A DNA stretch of 64,000 nt from Shewanella subflava. Its GTDB lineage: Bacteria; Pseudomonadota; Gammaproteobacteria; Enterobacterales; Shewanellaceae. The stretch lies in the NCBI RefSeq assembly GCF_025971955.1, contig NZ_JAPDMX010000033.1, forward strand, positions 371,973 through 435,972, given 5' to 3'. The position numbers and the translations under genes were made by a program. Every line of letters begins with the position of its first letter. Within the stretch, counting starts at the first letter, position 1. The notes under the pieces are model-generated. The model was given only the letters and a program-made list of their open reading frames with translations, made no database searches and was not told the origin of the DNA. Of the stretch, positions 1 through 8,472 are shown in pieces.

Positions 1-1
1 T

Positions 2-577
2 GAAGAAACGAAAAAGCAAATGTTAGAAAAAGAAGGACGTCTTCCAGATGCTGTTATTGCCTGTGTTGGCGGCGGTTCAAACGCCATCGGCATGTTTGCC
101 GACTTTATTGATGAACCCTCGGTTGAGCTAATTGGCGTTGAGCCTGCTGGTAAAGGCATTGATACGCCAATGCACGGTGCGCCACTCAAGCACGGTAAAA
201 CGGGCATTTTCTTTGGTATGAAAGCGCCATTAATGCAAGATAGCCATGGTCAAATTGAAGAGTCTTACTCGGTCTCTGCCGGTTTAGATTTCCCATCAGT
301 AGGCCCACAGCATGCGCATTTAAATGCCATTGGTCGCGCACGTTACGAGTCGGCGACCGACGATGAAGCCTTAGACATGTTCCAATTACTGGCCCGTACT
401 GAAGGTATTATTCCCGCGTTAGAGTCGGCTCATGCGTTAGCATATGCAGTAAAAATGGCTAAAGAAGCCACTAAAGAGACCATTTTAGTGGTTAACTTAT
501 CCGGCCGAGGCGATAAAGATATTTTCACTGTTTCAGACATTTTAGCAGCCAAAGCACAGGAGAGCGGCAATGAGTAA
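2..577 (+). CDS. trpB: tryptophan synthase beta chain, C-terminal part (cut by window edge)
   Basis: TrpB condenses indole with serine to give tryptophan, using PLP, in the cytoplasmic alpha2beta2 tryptophan synthase complex. Only about the last 190 of the usual ~400 residues are present; the reading frame is open to the left edge. The glycine-rich PLP-phosphate loop (VGGGSNAIGMF) and the C-terminal NLSGRGDKD motif that closes the cofactor site are both visible. Its last codons overlap the trpA start by 8 bp, the coupling normal for trpBA at the end of a trp operon. The start, the catalytic lysine and the upstream trp genes lie outside the window. Assignment is secure. Confidence 0.97.
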   Translation, partial: EETKKQMLEKEGRLPDAVIACVGGGSNAIGMFADFIDEPSVELIGVEPAGKGIDTPMHGAPLKHGKTGIFFGMKAPLMQDSHGQIEESYSVSAGLDFPSVGPQHAHLNAIGRARYESATDDEALDMFQLLARTEGIIPALESAHALAYAVKMAKEATKETILVVNLSGRGDKDIFTVSDILAAKAQESGNE

Positions 578-1379
578 TCGATATCAGGCAGCATTTGCCG
601 CATTAAAAGCCAAGCAACAAGGTGCATTTGTGCCATTTGTAACCATAGGTGATCCAGGTTTAGATTTGTCTTTTAACATCATTAAAACCTTAGTCGAAAA
701 TGGTGCCGATGCGCTAGAACTTGGCTTTCCATTTTCAGATCCATTAGCAGATGGCCCAGTGATTCAAGGGGCAAACTTACGTGCACTGGCCGCGGGAACC
801 ACGCCAGAAGATTGCTTTGAATTAATAGCCAAAGTCCGGGCGTTGTACCCTGAATTACCAATCGGCCTATTACTTTATGCTAACCTGGTTTTTGCTAACG
901 GAATTGATCACTTTTATGCCAAGGCACAAGCCGCTGGAGTGGATTCGGTATTAATTGCCGATGTGCCAGTTGAAGAATCAACACCCTTTAGCCAAGCCGC
1001 GAAAGCACATGGTATAGACCCGATATTTATTGCACCGCCAAATGCCAGCACTGACACACTTAAACAGGTTAGTGAGTCCGGCGCGGGTTACACTTATCTT
1101 TTATCACGCGCGGGTGTCACCGGAACCGAATCTAAAGCAGGCACACCTGTTGAGCAAATTTTGGCACAATTGGCTGAGTTTAATGCGCCGCCACCGTTAT
1201 TAGGCTTTGGTATTGCTGAGCCTTCACAGGTACGTGAGGCAATAAAATCAGGTGCTGCTGGCGCCATTTCAGGATCTGCAGTAGTCAAAATTATTGAGGC
1301 TTATCAGCATAATGAAGCCACTTTACTGGCTAAACTGGCTGAGTTCACTTCCAGCATGAAGGCCGCTACCGCCTTGTAA
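570..1379 (+). CDS. trpA: tryptophan synthase alpha chain
   Basis: TrpA cleaves indole-3-glycerol phosphate to indole and glyceraldehyde-3-phosphate; indole is channelled to TrpB. The 269-residue TIM barrel has the expected length. The catalytic glutamate lies in ALELGFPFSDP and the catalytic aspartate in FSDPLADGP; the phosphate-binding GFGIAEP and GAISGSAVV segments are near the C-terminus. The ATG overlaps the end of trpB by 8 bp, so translation is probably coupled. A strong hairpin terminator follows at 1402-1429, marking the end of the trp operon. Confidence 0.98.
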   Translation: MSNRYQAAFAALKAKQQGAFVPFVTIGDPGLDLSFNIIKTLVENGADALELGFPFSDPLADGPVIQGANLRALAAGTTPEDCFELIAKVRALYPELPIGLLLYANLVFANGIDHFYAKAQAAGVDSVLIADVPVEESTPFSQAAKAHGIDPIFIAPPNASTDTLKQVSESGAGYTYLLSRAGVTGTESKAGTPVEQILAQLAEFNAPPPLLGFGIAEPSQVREAIKSGAAGAISGSAVVKIIEAYQHNEATLLAKLAEFTSSMKAATAL

Positions 1380-1401
1380 TTGTGGTCATTTGATTCACCT
1401 A

Positions 1402-1429
1402 AAAATGGAGCCAATTTCGGCTCCATTTT
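1402..1429 (+). terminator. terminator of the trp operon
   Basis: An 11-bp perfect inverted repeat (AAAATGGAGCC / GGCTCCATTTT) with a 6-nt loop lies 23 bases after the trpA stop. The 3' arm ends in four T, typical of intrinsic termination. Confidence 0.85.
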
Positions 1430-1489
1430 GTTAAGCTGCTATACTGCTTACAATATTCATTGCTATGACTCGCTAATGGACAGGATGCC

Positions 1490-2410
1490 ATGCCGAAAAC
1501 CCGTATTTATTTCATATTATTAGTCAGTTGCCTTATACCATTAAGTTTTTGGGTTCATGCAAATACAGCCCAAGCCTCTGTGACGGAAGTAAGGTATAAT
1601 TTATCAGTCCAGTTTGTAGACCCCAAACAAGCCTATTATATTTCGTTGCTTGAAATGGCCATGAGCAAAAGCGAGCCCAAGTATGGCCCTTATAAAATGA
1701 CTCCAGTGGTTATTGAAATGCCACAAGGGCGTACCATCAAGTTAGTTGAGTCCGAACAACATCTTGATATTGTTTGGACCATGACATCAATAGAAAGGGA
1801 GAATCAACTTCAAGCTGTATACATTCCGCTGCTTAAAGGTCTAATGGGCTATCGTATTGGGATTATTCGTAAAGGCGATCAAGCGCGGTTTAATCAAATT
1901 GACTCAATCAAGGCACTCAAACACATTATCATTGGGCAAGGAAGCGATTGGCCAGATACAGAAATTTTGCAGCAAAATGGCTTTAAGGTGGTTTCAGGAT
2001 CCGCCAGTCAATTATTGGCCATGCTGTCTAAAGCCCGCTTTGATTACTTTCCCCGTGCAATCCATGAACCCTGGGATGAATTAGCTCGCAGTGATGACAT
2101 TGAATTAGAACAGCATTTGTTATTACGATATGCCTCACCCATCTACTTTTTTGTTAATAAAAAAAATACCCTGCTGGCTGAGCGGATAGAATATGGATTA
2201 CGACTGGCTATTAATGATGGCAGTTTTGATAAGCTATTTTACAATCACCCTATCACTGAGGGTGTTATCGCAAAAGCCGAGCTAGATAAACGAATAGAAT
2301 TTGCAATTAACAACCCTTTACTGTCGCCTAAAAGTGCTGAATTATTAAAAGAATCGCAGCTGTGGTTAACGGCATTAGAAAAAATATCACCCACAATACC
2401 CCTCAATTAA
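1490..2410 (+). CDS. periplasmic substrate-binding-like protein (family 3 type), orphan
   Basis: A 306-residue protein with an N-terminal signal peptide: basic MPKTR, then a hydrophobic stretch to residue ~22, with likely cleavage after the NTAQA segment. The remainder resembles the two-lobed periplasmic binding-protein fold of the amino-acid type (SBP family 3), including the hinge region RIGIIRKGDQ and the later IIGQGSDWPDTEIL and DYFPRAIHEPWDE segments. No permease or ATPase genes are adjacent, so it is not an ordinary ABC transporter component here; such orphans often act as sensors or are of unknown role in Shewanella. The ligand cannot be read from the sequence. It forms its own unit between two terminators. 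Confidence 0.7.
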   Translation: MPKTRIYFILLVSCLIPLSFWVHANTAQASVTEVRYNLSVQFVDPKQAYYISLLEMAMSKSEPKYGPYKMTPVVIEMPQGRTIKLVESEQHLDIVWTMTSIERENQLQAVYIPLLKGLMGYRIGIIRKGDQARFNQIDSIKALKHIIIGQGSDWPDTEILQQNGFKVVSGSASQLLAMLSKARFDYFPRAIHEPWDELARSDDIELEQHLLLRYASPIYFFVNKKNTLLAERIEYGLRLAINDGSFDKLFYNHPITEGVIAKAELDKRIEFAINNPLLSPKSAELLKESQLWLTALEKISPTIPLN

Positions 2411-2416
2411 CATCAA

Positions 2417-2444
2417 AAAGGAGTCAATAAACATTGGCTCCTTT
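2417..2444 (+). terminator. intrinsic terminator after the binding-protein gene
   Basis: Inverted repeat AAAGGAGTCAA / TTGGCTCCTTT with one G-T wobble and a 6-nt loop, 6 bases after the stop codon and ending in T residues. Confidence 0.75.
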
Positions 2445-2478
2445 ATCTATCGCAACATGATGATTTTAAGGTAAATGA

Positions 2479-2562
2479 CTAGAAGGTTAGCGCAAAACCC
2501 ACAAAGTGCATCCGCCCTTCAAAGTAACCATTTAATAAGTGTTGGTTAGCAAAGGGTTGAGG
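2479..2562 (-). pseudogene. remnant of the C-terminal strands of an outer-membrane beta-barrel (TonB receptor-like)
   Basis: On the minus strand an open frame of 27 codons ends in GYFEGRMHFVGFALTF followed by TAG. Alternating hydrophobic residues and a terminal phenylalanine are the signature of the last strand of outer-membrane barrels, and the EGR..x..GFALTF pattern is like TonB-dependent receptors. The frame is closed upstream by a TAA, and the rest of the receptor is absent, so this is a relic of a deleted gene. It sits in the 336-bp gap between the binding protein and yciB. The exact barrel family is uncertain. Confidence 0.5.
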
Positions 2563-2746
2563 TTAAAAAATTAACAAAGTTAAACATGCCCTGCTATCGG
2601 GAGGATTAGCAATGAATCATTGTTAATCTACTAAGCACGCTTTTCAGTCGCACAAGGGTTCTCGATATGCGCAGATACATGGTACACTCTGGCCTTATTT
2701 TGATGAGGCTAACCCGCCTTAATACTCACAGTGAATACGAATTAAT

Positions 2747-3292
2747 ATGAAACAACTGCTTGATTTTTTACCTTTAATTATTTTCTTTGCCGTGTATAAG
2801 TTTGCAGATATTTATACCGCCACAGGCGCATTGATTGCAGCCACGGCCATTCAACTTGTCGTCACCTATTTACTGTATAAACAGATTGAAAAAATGCATT
2901 TAATCACCTTCGCTATGGTGACAGTATTTGGTGCATTAACCCTGTTTTTTCATGATGATGCATTCATCAAATGGAAAGTCACCATCGTCTACGGCTTATT
3001 TGCAGTGGGTTTAGCAGTAACTCAATTAATGGGCAAACCTGCACTTAAAAGCATGCTTGGCAAAGAAATCCAAGTAAAAGACAATATTTGGGCACAGGTG
3101 ACTTGGTATTGGGTAGCCTTTTTTATGATCTGCGGCATCGTAAACATCTACGTTGCTTTTAGCCTACCGCTAGAAACCTGGGTTAATTTTAAAGTGTTTG
3201 GTTTAACTGCACTGACCTTAATCAATACAGTGTTAACCGTGGTTTATTTATTTAAGCATATGGAAAAACCACCCGAAGAAACCCCGCAATAA
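2747..3292 (+). CDS. yciB: inner-membrane septation protein A family
   Basis: YciB (IspZ/septation protein A) is a small inner-membrane protein that in E. coli interacts with the elongation and division machineries; its biochemical role is not settled. The 181-residue product begins MKQLLDFLPLIIFFAVYK, the typical family N-terminus, and has five hydrophobic segments plus the conserved WKVTIVYGLFA region. Length matches the family. A GC hairpin overlaps the stop (ACCCCG/CGGGGT). yciB lying near trpA, with yciI next, preserves the gene neighbourhood known from enterobacteria (trp - yciB - yciI). Confidence 0.95.
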   Translation: MKQLLDFLPLIIFFAVYKFADIYTATGALIAATAIQLVVTYLLYKQIEKMHLITFAMVTVFGALTLFFHDDAFIKWKVTIVYGLFAVGLAVTQLMGKPALKSMLGKEIQVKDNIWAQVTWYWVAFFMICGIVNIYVAFSLPLETWVNFKVFGLTALTLINTVLTVVYLFKHMEKPPEETPQ

Positions 3293-3370
3293 CGGGGTAA
3301 ATTTGTAAACCCTATTTTAGACAACAAAGTTGCTTTACATCGACCTTATTAAACAAATGGAGCCTTGACT

Positions 3371-3670
3371 ATGTGGTATATGATCTCTTCTCAAGATGTT
3401 GAAAACAGTTTAGAAAAACGTTTATCCGTGCGCGCAGATCACCTTGCTCGTTTACAAGCGTTGGCCGATGAAGGCCGCTTATTAACCGCTGGGCCACATC
3501 CTGCCATCGATAATGAAAATCCAGGTGAAGCAGGGTTTACTGGTTCACTGGTGGTGGCTGATTTTGCTTCATTAGAAGAAGCCCAAGCATGGGCCGATGT
3601 GGATCCATATATTGCTGCTGGCGTATATAAAAGCGTGGTAGTTAAACCCTTTAAGCGTGTACTGCCGTAA
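3371..3670 (+). CDS. yciI: YciI-like protein
   Basis: A 99-residue YCII-domain protein with a ferredoxin-like fold. The conserved His (RADHLARL) and the WADVDPYIAAGVY segment, including the Asp-Pro of the putative active site, are present. The biochemical role of the family is unknown. I start it at the ATG at 3371, which has GGAG eight bases upstream, rather than at an in-frame TTG two codons earlier. The stop codon overlaps the xthA ATG (TAATG), so the two genes are likely co-translated. Confidence 0.93.
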   Translation: MWYMISSQDVENSLEKRLSVRADHLARLQALADEGRLLTAGPHPAIDNENPGEAGFTGSLVVADFASLEEAQAWADVDPYIAAGVYKSVVVKPFKRVLP

Positions 3671-4479
3671 TGAAAATCGTCTCATTTAACATCAACGGAT
3701 TACGTGCTCGCCTGCATCAATTACAAGCCTTAATTGACAGCCATCAGCCTGATATCATTGGTTTACAAGAAACCAAAGTGCATGATGAAGCTTTTCCAGT
3801 TGCAGATATTGAAGCCATGGGTTATAAGGTGCACTACCATGGTGGCAAAGCCCATTACGGTGTGGCTATGTTGTCTAAAGCTGAGCCATTAAAAGTGCTA
3901 AAAGGCTTTGATAATGATGCTGAAGACGCACAGCGCCGATTAATCATTGGTCAATTTATGCAAGATAATGGCCGAGTATTAACCGTAATGAATGGTTACT
4001 TCCCCCAGGGCGAAAGTATTCATCATGAAACAAAATACCCTGCAAAGCGTAAGTTTTATCAAGATTTAATGACCCATTTACATACGCATCATACGCCTGA
4101 TGAAGATATCGCTATCATAGGTGACATTAATATCTCGCCGCTAGATTTAGACATTGGTATTGGTGAGCCAAATGCCAAGCGTTGGTTAAAAACGGGAAAG
4201 TGTAGTTTTCAGCCTGAAGAGCGTGAGTGGTTAAAAACCTTGTTAGATTGGGGATTAATTGACAGTTTCCGTCAATTGCACCCTGCACGGACTGAACGTT
4301 ATTCGTGGTTTGATTATCGCAGCAAGGGCTTTGATGATAACCGTGGACTGCGCATAGATGTGATTTTAGCAACGGCATCTTTAGTGGCAAACCTAGTCGA
4401 ATCTGATATTGATTATGCGTTACGCGGCATCGAAAAACCCTCTGATCATGCGCCGATTTGGAGCACATTTAAGGCTTAA
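3670..4479 (+). CDS. xthA: exodeoxyribonuclease III
   Basis: Exonuclease III is the main AP endonuclease/3'-phosphodiesterase of base-excision repair. The 269-residue protein shows the full EEP-nuclease motif set: N-terminal MKIVSFNINGLRAR, the metal-binding Glu in GLQETKV, the GDINISPLDLDIG motif with catalytic Asp and Asn, DVILATASL, and the C-terminal SDHAPIW His-Asp pair. Length is normal. It is translationally coupled to yciI by a 1-bp overlap and followed by a bidirectional terminator shared with bioD. Confidence 0.97.
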   Translation: MKIVSFNINGLRARLHQLQALIDSHQPDIIGLQETKVHDEAFPVADIEAMGYKVHYHGGKAHYGVAMLSKAEPLKVLKGFDNDAEDAQRRLIIGQFMQDNGRVLTVMNGYFPQGESIHHETKYPAKRKFYQDLMTHLHTHHTPDEDIAIIGDINISPLDLDIGIGEPNAKRWLKTGKCSFQPEEREWLKTLLDWGLIDSFRQLHPARTERYSWFDYRSKGFDDNRGLRIDVILATASLVANLVESDIDYALRGIEKPSDHAPIWSTFKA

Positions 4480-4532
4480 AGATGAAATATCCTGAGGCGA
4501 GACATACAACTATGTTTGTTCAGGCCCGTTTT

Positions 4533-4562
4533 AAAGGCTTAATCAAATCTGATTAAGCCTTT
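4533..4562. terminator. bidirectional terminator between xthA and bioD
   Basis: A perfect 13-bp inverted repeat (AAAGGCTTAATCA / TGATTAAGCCTTT) with a 4-nt loop lies between the convergent ends of xthA and bioD. A/T runs flank both sides, so it can terminate both transcripts. Confidence 0.88.
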
Positions 4563-4569
4563 TGTATTT

Positions 4570-5280
4570 TTAATTCCCTTTTAGGCTAATAGCATCAAAC
4601 CTTAAGTATGTTGCGGCTTGCTCAGCACTAGGCTGCGCTAAATAAGGCACATAACCTAAATAAGGGGCGGTGATCATTTGTTGTAAACTGACTAAATTGG
4701 CGGCAATCTCACTCATGTTGGCATCCACCTGATTTGCCACCCAGCCCACCACCTTTAAACCATCAGCTTCAATCGCTTGCAGAGTCAATAAGGCATGATT
4801 TAAACAGCCCAGTTTCATACCTACAACCAGAATAACACCGACTCGTTCGCCTTGATAAGTTTGGACATAAGTATCCAGTTGCTTAACGCTGTCCGACAAA
4901 TACTGATTACCCCCCAAAGGTAATCGCCAGCCTCCAGCACCTTCAATTAAGGCAAAATCAGCCGTAAATATCGGCGTCGACAACAGTTGAGAAACGACCG
5001 CTTTGGCATCTAACACAGTTGCGGTTTGTTGAGCCGCGATATGCGGTGCTATGGCGGGTTCAAATGCAATAGGATTCACTTGTTGATAGCGTAAGCCCAT
5101 GTTTGATTGTGCCATCAAAGCTTGTGCATCGGCATTTCGTAATCCATCAGGCGTTAACACACAACCCGATGCTATCGGTTTAAAGCCACACTTTTTACCT
5201 TGAGCTAAAAAAAGTAACGCGGAAGAAATTAAGGTTTTACCACTATCGGTATCGGTACCCGTTACAAAATAAATCATCAT
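4570..5280 (-). CDS. bioD: dethiobiotin synthetase
   Basis: BioD carboxylates 7,8-diaminopelargonate with CO2 and ATP to form dethiobiotin, the penultimate biotin step. The 236-residue protein starts with the P-loop YFVTGTDTDSGKT (the usual motif is GTDT-x-x-GKT) and has the substrate loop IEGAGGWRLPL. It is the last gene of the leftward bioB-bioF-bioC-bioD set, 43 bp after bioC, and ends at the shared terminator at 4533-4562. Two consecutive ATG codons open the frame; either could be used. Confidence 0.96.
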   Translation of the reverse strand: MMIYFVTGTDTDSGKTLISSALLFLAQGKKCGFKPIASGCVLTPDGLRNADAQALMAQSNMGLRYQQVNPIAFEPAIAPHIAAQQTATVLDAKAVVSQLLSTPIFTADFALIEGAGGWRLPLGGNQYLSDSVKQLDTYVQTYQGERVGVILVVGMKLGCLNHALLTLQAIEADGLKVVGWVANQVDANMSEIAANLVSLQQMITAPYLGYVPYLAQPSAEQAATYLRFDAISLKGN

Positions 5281-5323
5281 CTTCCTATTTTAAAAGAATG
5301 AAAAATACCCATTAATATCGAAA

Positions 5324-6088
5324 CTAACGCTTCTGTGCATAGATATACGCAATGTGGTAAGTCAAAGGAATCCCCTTTGGGGTGGCAAGCCCTTGTGCTA
5401 ATAACACCCGCTCTTGCCATGCGGATTTTGATAACATCGCTCGTGATTGGCTACCTGCCTGCCCCGCTGATGCGCCAACACCTTTAATTGAATATAATAA
5501 ACTGCGTAAATCATCAAAATAAACAGTGACTTTTTCTACTTTGGCTTGCAACACCTGCCAACGGTTATTGCTTAATGGTGTTGCTGCATCTTTAACACCA
5601 AATGCACTTAGCAAATGCGGCATACTGGCAAATTGATTCGTTCTAAAACCCAACGTTTGTAGCTCAGGTAAACTGCCATCGGCCACAATGGCGAGATTAC
5701 AAAAACCGTTCGCAACCAACACGCGCTCTATTTCATTAACGGCTTTAGGGAAATCTTCACACCATTGCAGCGCAAGGTTTGAGTACACACTGTCAACACT
5801 ATTGGCGCTTAACGACAAAGCTTGAGCATCACAGTTAAGGGTTAAGTATTGCGGATAATTCAAGCTAACCTGCTCAAGCATACCTGCGGCAATATCAATT
5901 GCGGTAACGGTTGATACCTCTTCAAAATCGCTAAAACGGGTACCAGGGCCACAACCAATATCGGCTAGGTGGCCTGTTAATGTGGCATGATTCAACAATG
6001 TTTTGGCGGTGATCCGCTGTAACACATCATGTTGTTTATAAAGACTGGCCGCATGGGAAAAGGTATCGGCAACCGACTTATCTAACAT
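5324..6088 (-). CDS. bioC: malonyl-ACP O-methyltransferase
   Basis: BioC methylates the free carboxyl of malonyl-ACP with SAM, letting the fatty-acid machinery elongate it towards pimeloyl-ACP methyl ester. The 254-residue class I methyltransferase shows motif I (ADIGCGPGT), the acidic loop TAIDIAAGML and the NLALQWCED segment typical of BioC. Its ATG follows directly on the bioF TAG stop with no gap, so the two are probably translationally coupled. No bioH-like esterase gene is adjacent; it must lie elsewhere. Confidence 0.94.
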   Translation of the reverse strand: MLDKSVADTFSHAASLYKQHDVLQRITAKTLLNHATLTGHLADIGCGPGTRFSDFEEVSTVTAIDIAAGMLEQVSLNYPQYLTLNCDAQALSLSANSVDSVYSNLALQWCEDFPKAVNEIERVLVANGFCNLAIVADGSLPELQTLGFRTNQFASMPHLLSAFGVKDAATPLSNNRWQVLQAKVEKVTVYFDDLRSLLYSIKGVGASAGQAGSQSRAMLSKSAWQERVLLAQGLATPKGIPLTYHIAYIYAQKR

Positions 6089-7228
6089 CTATGGATTCTC
6101 GTTTGGCTGGTCGATTAATAGCAAAGCAAGCTGAGCGACAAGTTGGTGAATTTGCGCAGAGGTATGCTTAGCATTAAGCGTGATACGCAGTCTTGCACTG
6201 CCAACAGGCACTGTGGGAGAACGTATCGCCCCAACCTTAAAGCCTTTTTGAGCCAGTGAGTCAGCCACTGTCATGGTCAATGTATTATCACCAATAATGA
6301 TTGGCTGAATCGCGGTCTGAGAGGCCGTCAATTTAACTCCCGCTTGCGATGCTAACGCTCTGAACAAGCTGATATTATCATTAAGCTGAGTTTGTAATTG
6401 AGGTGATTTCTCGATTAACTCGATGGCGGCATACGCCAAGTAGGCATTCGCCGGAGACAACGCGGTCGAATAGATATAATGACGCGTATTGGCCACTAAA
6501 AAATCAATCACATCCTGACTAGCCAAAATAGCCGCGCCTTGGCAACCTAAGGCTTTACCAAAGGTAACTATTTGAATATCGACTTGTTTGGCGGTAATAG
6601 CCGCTGAACCACGAGGGTCCACCACGCCAAAGCCATGGGCATCATCCACTATCAGCCAGCTGTTATGTTGCTGACAAAGCGCGCTCAATGCATTGATGGG
6701 GGCAATATCACCATCCATGCTGAACACACTTTCGGTGATCAGTACATTGTTTGGGTGTTTGGCTAAAAGGCGCGCGGCACTGTCTATATCATTATGAAGA
6801 TAACGGACTAATTTGGCACCACTATCAACAAGGCCATCAATAATAGAGGCATGAACTAGCTTGTCGGCGATGACCACATCCGTTCTATCAAATAAGGTTT
6901 TCATCAGTGCGCTGTTGGCACTGAAACCTGAACAAAACAACATACAGGCTTGATGGTCTGTGATGTCACATAATTTTTGTTCAAGCATCTGATGTGCAGC
7001 ACCATAACCACTGACCAAAGGCGAGGCTTTACTGCCAACCCCATAGGTTAATGCACCTTGATAGAGTGCTTGGGCTAACTCAGTTGATGAGGCTAAACCA
7101 AGATAATCATTGTGGCTAAAATCCACATTAGCAGGATCAGTACCTACCATTTTACGCTGACGCAGCAAACCGCTAGCCTGCTGCTGGGTTAATTGTTGAG
7201 TGATTTTCTCAGTAAGAGGATGCGCCAT
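6089..7228 (-). CDS. bioF: 8-amino-7-oxononanoate synthase
   Basis: BioF is a PLP enzyme that condenses pimeloyl-ACP with alanine to 8-amino-7-oxononanoate. The 379-residue protein has the alpha-oxoamine synthase features: SHNDYLGLA near residue 40, FCSGFSANSALM, IVDDAHGFGVV with the PLP-nitrogen Asp, and the Schiff-base lysine in TFGKALGCQGA. It lies 93 bp downstream of bioB and abuts bioC, so the order is bioB-F-C-D as in many gammaproteobacteria. Confidence 0.97.
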   Translation of the reverse strand: MAHPLTEKITQQLTQQQASGLLRQRKMVGTDPANVDFSHNDYLGLASSTELAQALYQGALTYGVGSKASPLVSGYGAAHQMLEQKLCDITDHQACMLFCSGFSANSALMKTLFDRTDVVIADKLVHASIIDGLVDSGAKLVRYLHNDIDSAARLLAKHPNNVLITESVFSMDGDIAPINALSALCQQHNSWLIVDDAHGFGVVDPRGSAAITAKQVDIQIVTFGKALGCQGAAILASQDVIDFLVANTRHYIYSTALSPANAYLAYAAIELIEKSPQLQTQLNDNISLFRALASQAGVKLTASQTAIQPIIIGDNTLTMTVADSLAQKGFKVGAIRSPTVPVGSARLRITLNAKHTSAQIHQLVAQLALLLIDQPNENP

Positions 7229-7321
7229 GACTCTGCCAATTTATGATGGGGTTAACTGAATGCGATGGCAACTTAATGTCATCGCAAATAACAGCTATAC
7301 CTATTCAATCTGGAAAAATGT

Positions 7322-8374
7322 TTATAAAGCCGCAGCATCATAAAACTGTTTAGTCGCTTTATCTTTTTGGGCGCTGGCTTTAGCCACTATCTGGCTATCT
7401 TGATCAATATTGGCAACAGGGCCTTGCTCAGGATGTAAACCTAAACGCTTAAATAGACTCATATCGTCGTTTTCTTCAGGATTAGGCGTGGTTAACAATT
7501 TACAGCCGTAGAAAATCGAGTTTGCACCAGCAAAGAAACACATCGACTGCAGTTCATCACTCATGTTTTCACGCCCCGCCGATAAACGTACCCGAGATTT
7601 CGGCATAATGATGCGCGCAACCGCAATAGTACGAACAAACTCTAATGGGTCTAAATCGTCAATTTTTTCAAATGGCGTACCTGCTACTTTAACTAACATA
7701 TTGATCGGTACTGAATCTGGGTGCTGAGCTAAATTGGCTAATTGTTGTAACAAACCGGCGCGATCAGATGCTTGCTCGCCCATGCCCACGATGCCACCTG
7801 AACAGACTTTCATCCCAGATGCTCGCACGTTAGTTAAGGTATCAATACGGTTTTGATAGGTTCGGGTGGTAATGACATCGCCATAATACTCAGGTGAGGT
7901 GTCTAAATTGTGATTGTAATAATCTAAACCTGCCTCGGCCAATTGATCAGATTGCGTTTTAGACAACATGCCTAAGGTCATGCAGGTTTCCATGCCTAAT
8001 GCTTTTACGTCTTTAACCATTTGGGTTAAGTAAGGCATGTCACGCTCACGCGGATTACGCCATGCCGCGCCCATACAAAAACGCGACGCGCCTGCAGCTT
8101 TAGCGCTTTTAGCCTCGGTGATGACTTTTTCTATTTCCAATAAACGTTCTTTTTCAAGGCCGGTGTCATAACGCGCACTTTGAGGACAATATTTACAATC
8201 TTCAGGGCAAGCACCGGTCTTAATCGACAATAAACGGCTGATCTGCACTTCGTTAGGATCAAAGCTTTCACGATGTATACTATGGGCTTTAAACAGTAAG
8301 TCATTCATTGGCAAAGCAAATAATGCTTCAATTTCTGCTTTTTGCCAATCATGGCGAACTTCAGCTAACGACAT
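7322..8374 (-). CDS. bioB: biotin synthase
   Basis: BioB is a radical-SAM enzyme that inserts sulphur into dethiobiotin. The 350-residue protein carries the CxxxCxxC cluster motif (GACPEDCKYCPQSA) that binds the [4Fe-4S], followed by CMGAAWRNP, YNHNLDTSPE and the later residues of the [2Fe-2S] site including SAGRENMSDE. It is the first gene of the leftward biotin unit and is divergent from bioA across a 98-bp control region. Confidence 0.98.
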   Translation of the reverse strand: MSLAEVRHDWQKAEIEALFALPMNDLLFKAHSIHRESFDPNEVQISRLLSIKTGACPEDCKYCPQSARYDTGLEKERLLEIEKVITEAKSAKAAGASRFCMGAAWRNPRERDMPYLTQMVKDVKALGMETCMTLGMLSKTQSDQLAEAGLDYYNHNLDTSPEYYGDVITTRTYQNRIDTLTNVRASGMKVCSGGIVGMGEQASDRAGLLQQLANLAQHPDSVPINMLVKVAGTPFEKIDDLDPLEFVRTIAVARIIMPKSRVRLSAGRENMSDELQSMCFFAGANSIFYGCKLLTTPNPEENDDMSLFKRLGLHPEQGPVANIDQDSQIVAKASAQKDKATKQFYDAAAL

Positions 8375-8472
8375 GGATCATTCCTTTATTTTGATTTTAT
8401 GTTGGCTAGGATACCTGTAGCCCGTAAACTGTCAACGCAGCATACACCACAAACTTTACTAATGGTCACTTT
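8375..8472. promoter_or_regulatory. divergent bioB/bioA control region; possible degenerate BirA site
   Basis: The 98-bp gap between two diverging biotin genes must hold both promoters. BirA represses this region in other gammaproteobacteria. At 8402-8435 a very imperfect dyad with TTGGC on the left and GTCAA on the right has roughly the right arm spacing, but few of the consensus positions match. I see the promoter region with good confidence and the operator only tentatively. Confidence 0.4.

Noticed and set aside
4127..4468. 113-codon minus-strand ORF inside xthA
   Set aside because: Antisense shadow of a complete, well-conserved gene.
8402..8435. BirA operator between bioB and bioA
   Set aside because: Only the outer TTG/CAA and a few other positions fit; kept only as a tentative note in the control-region entry.
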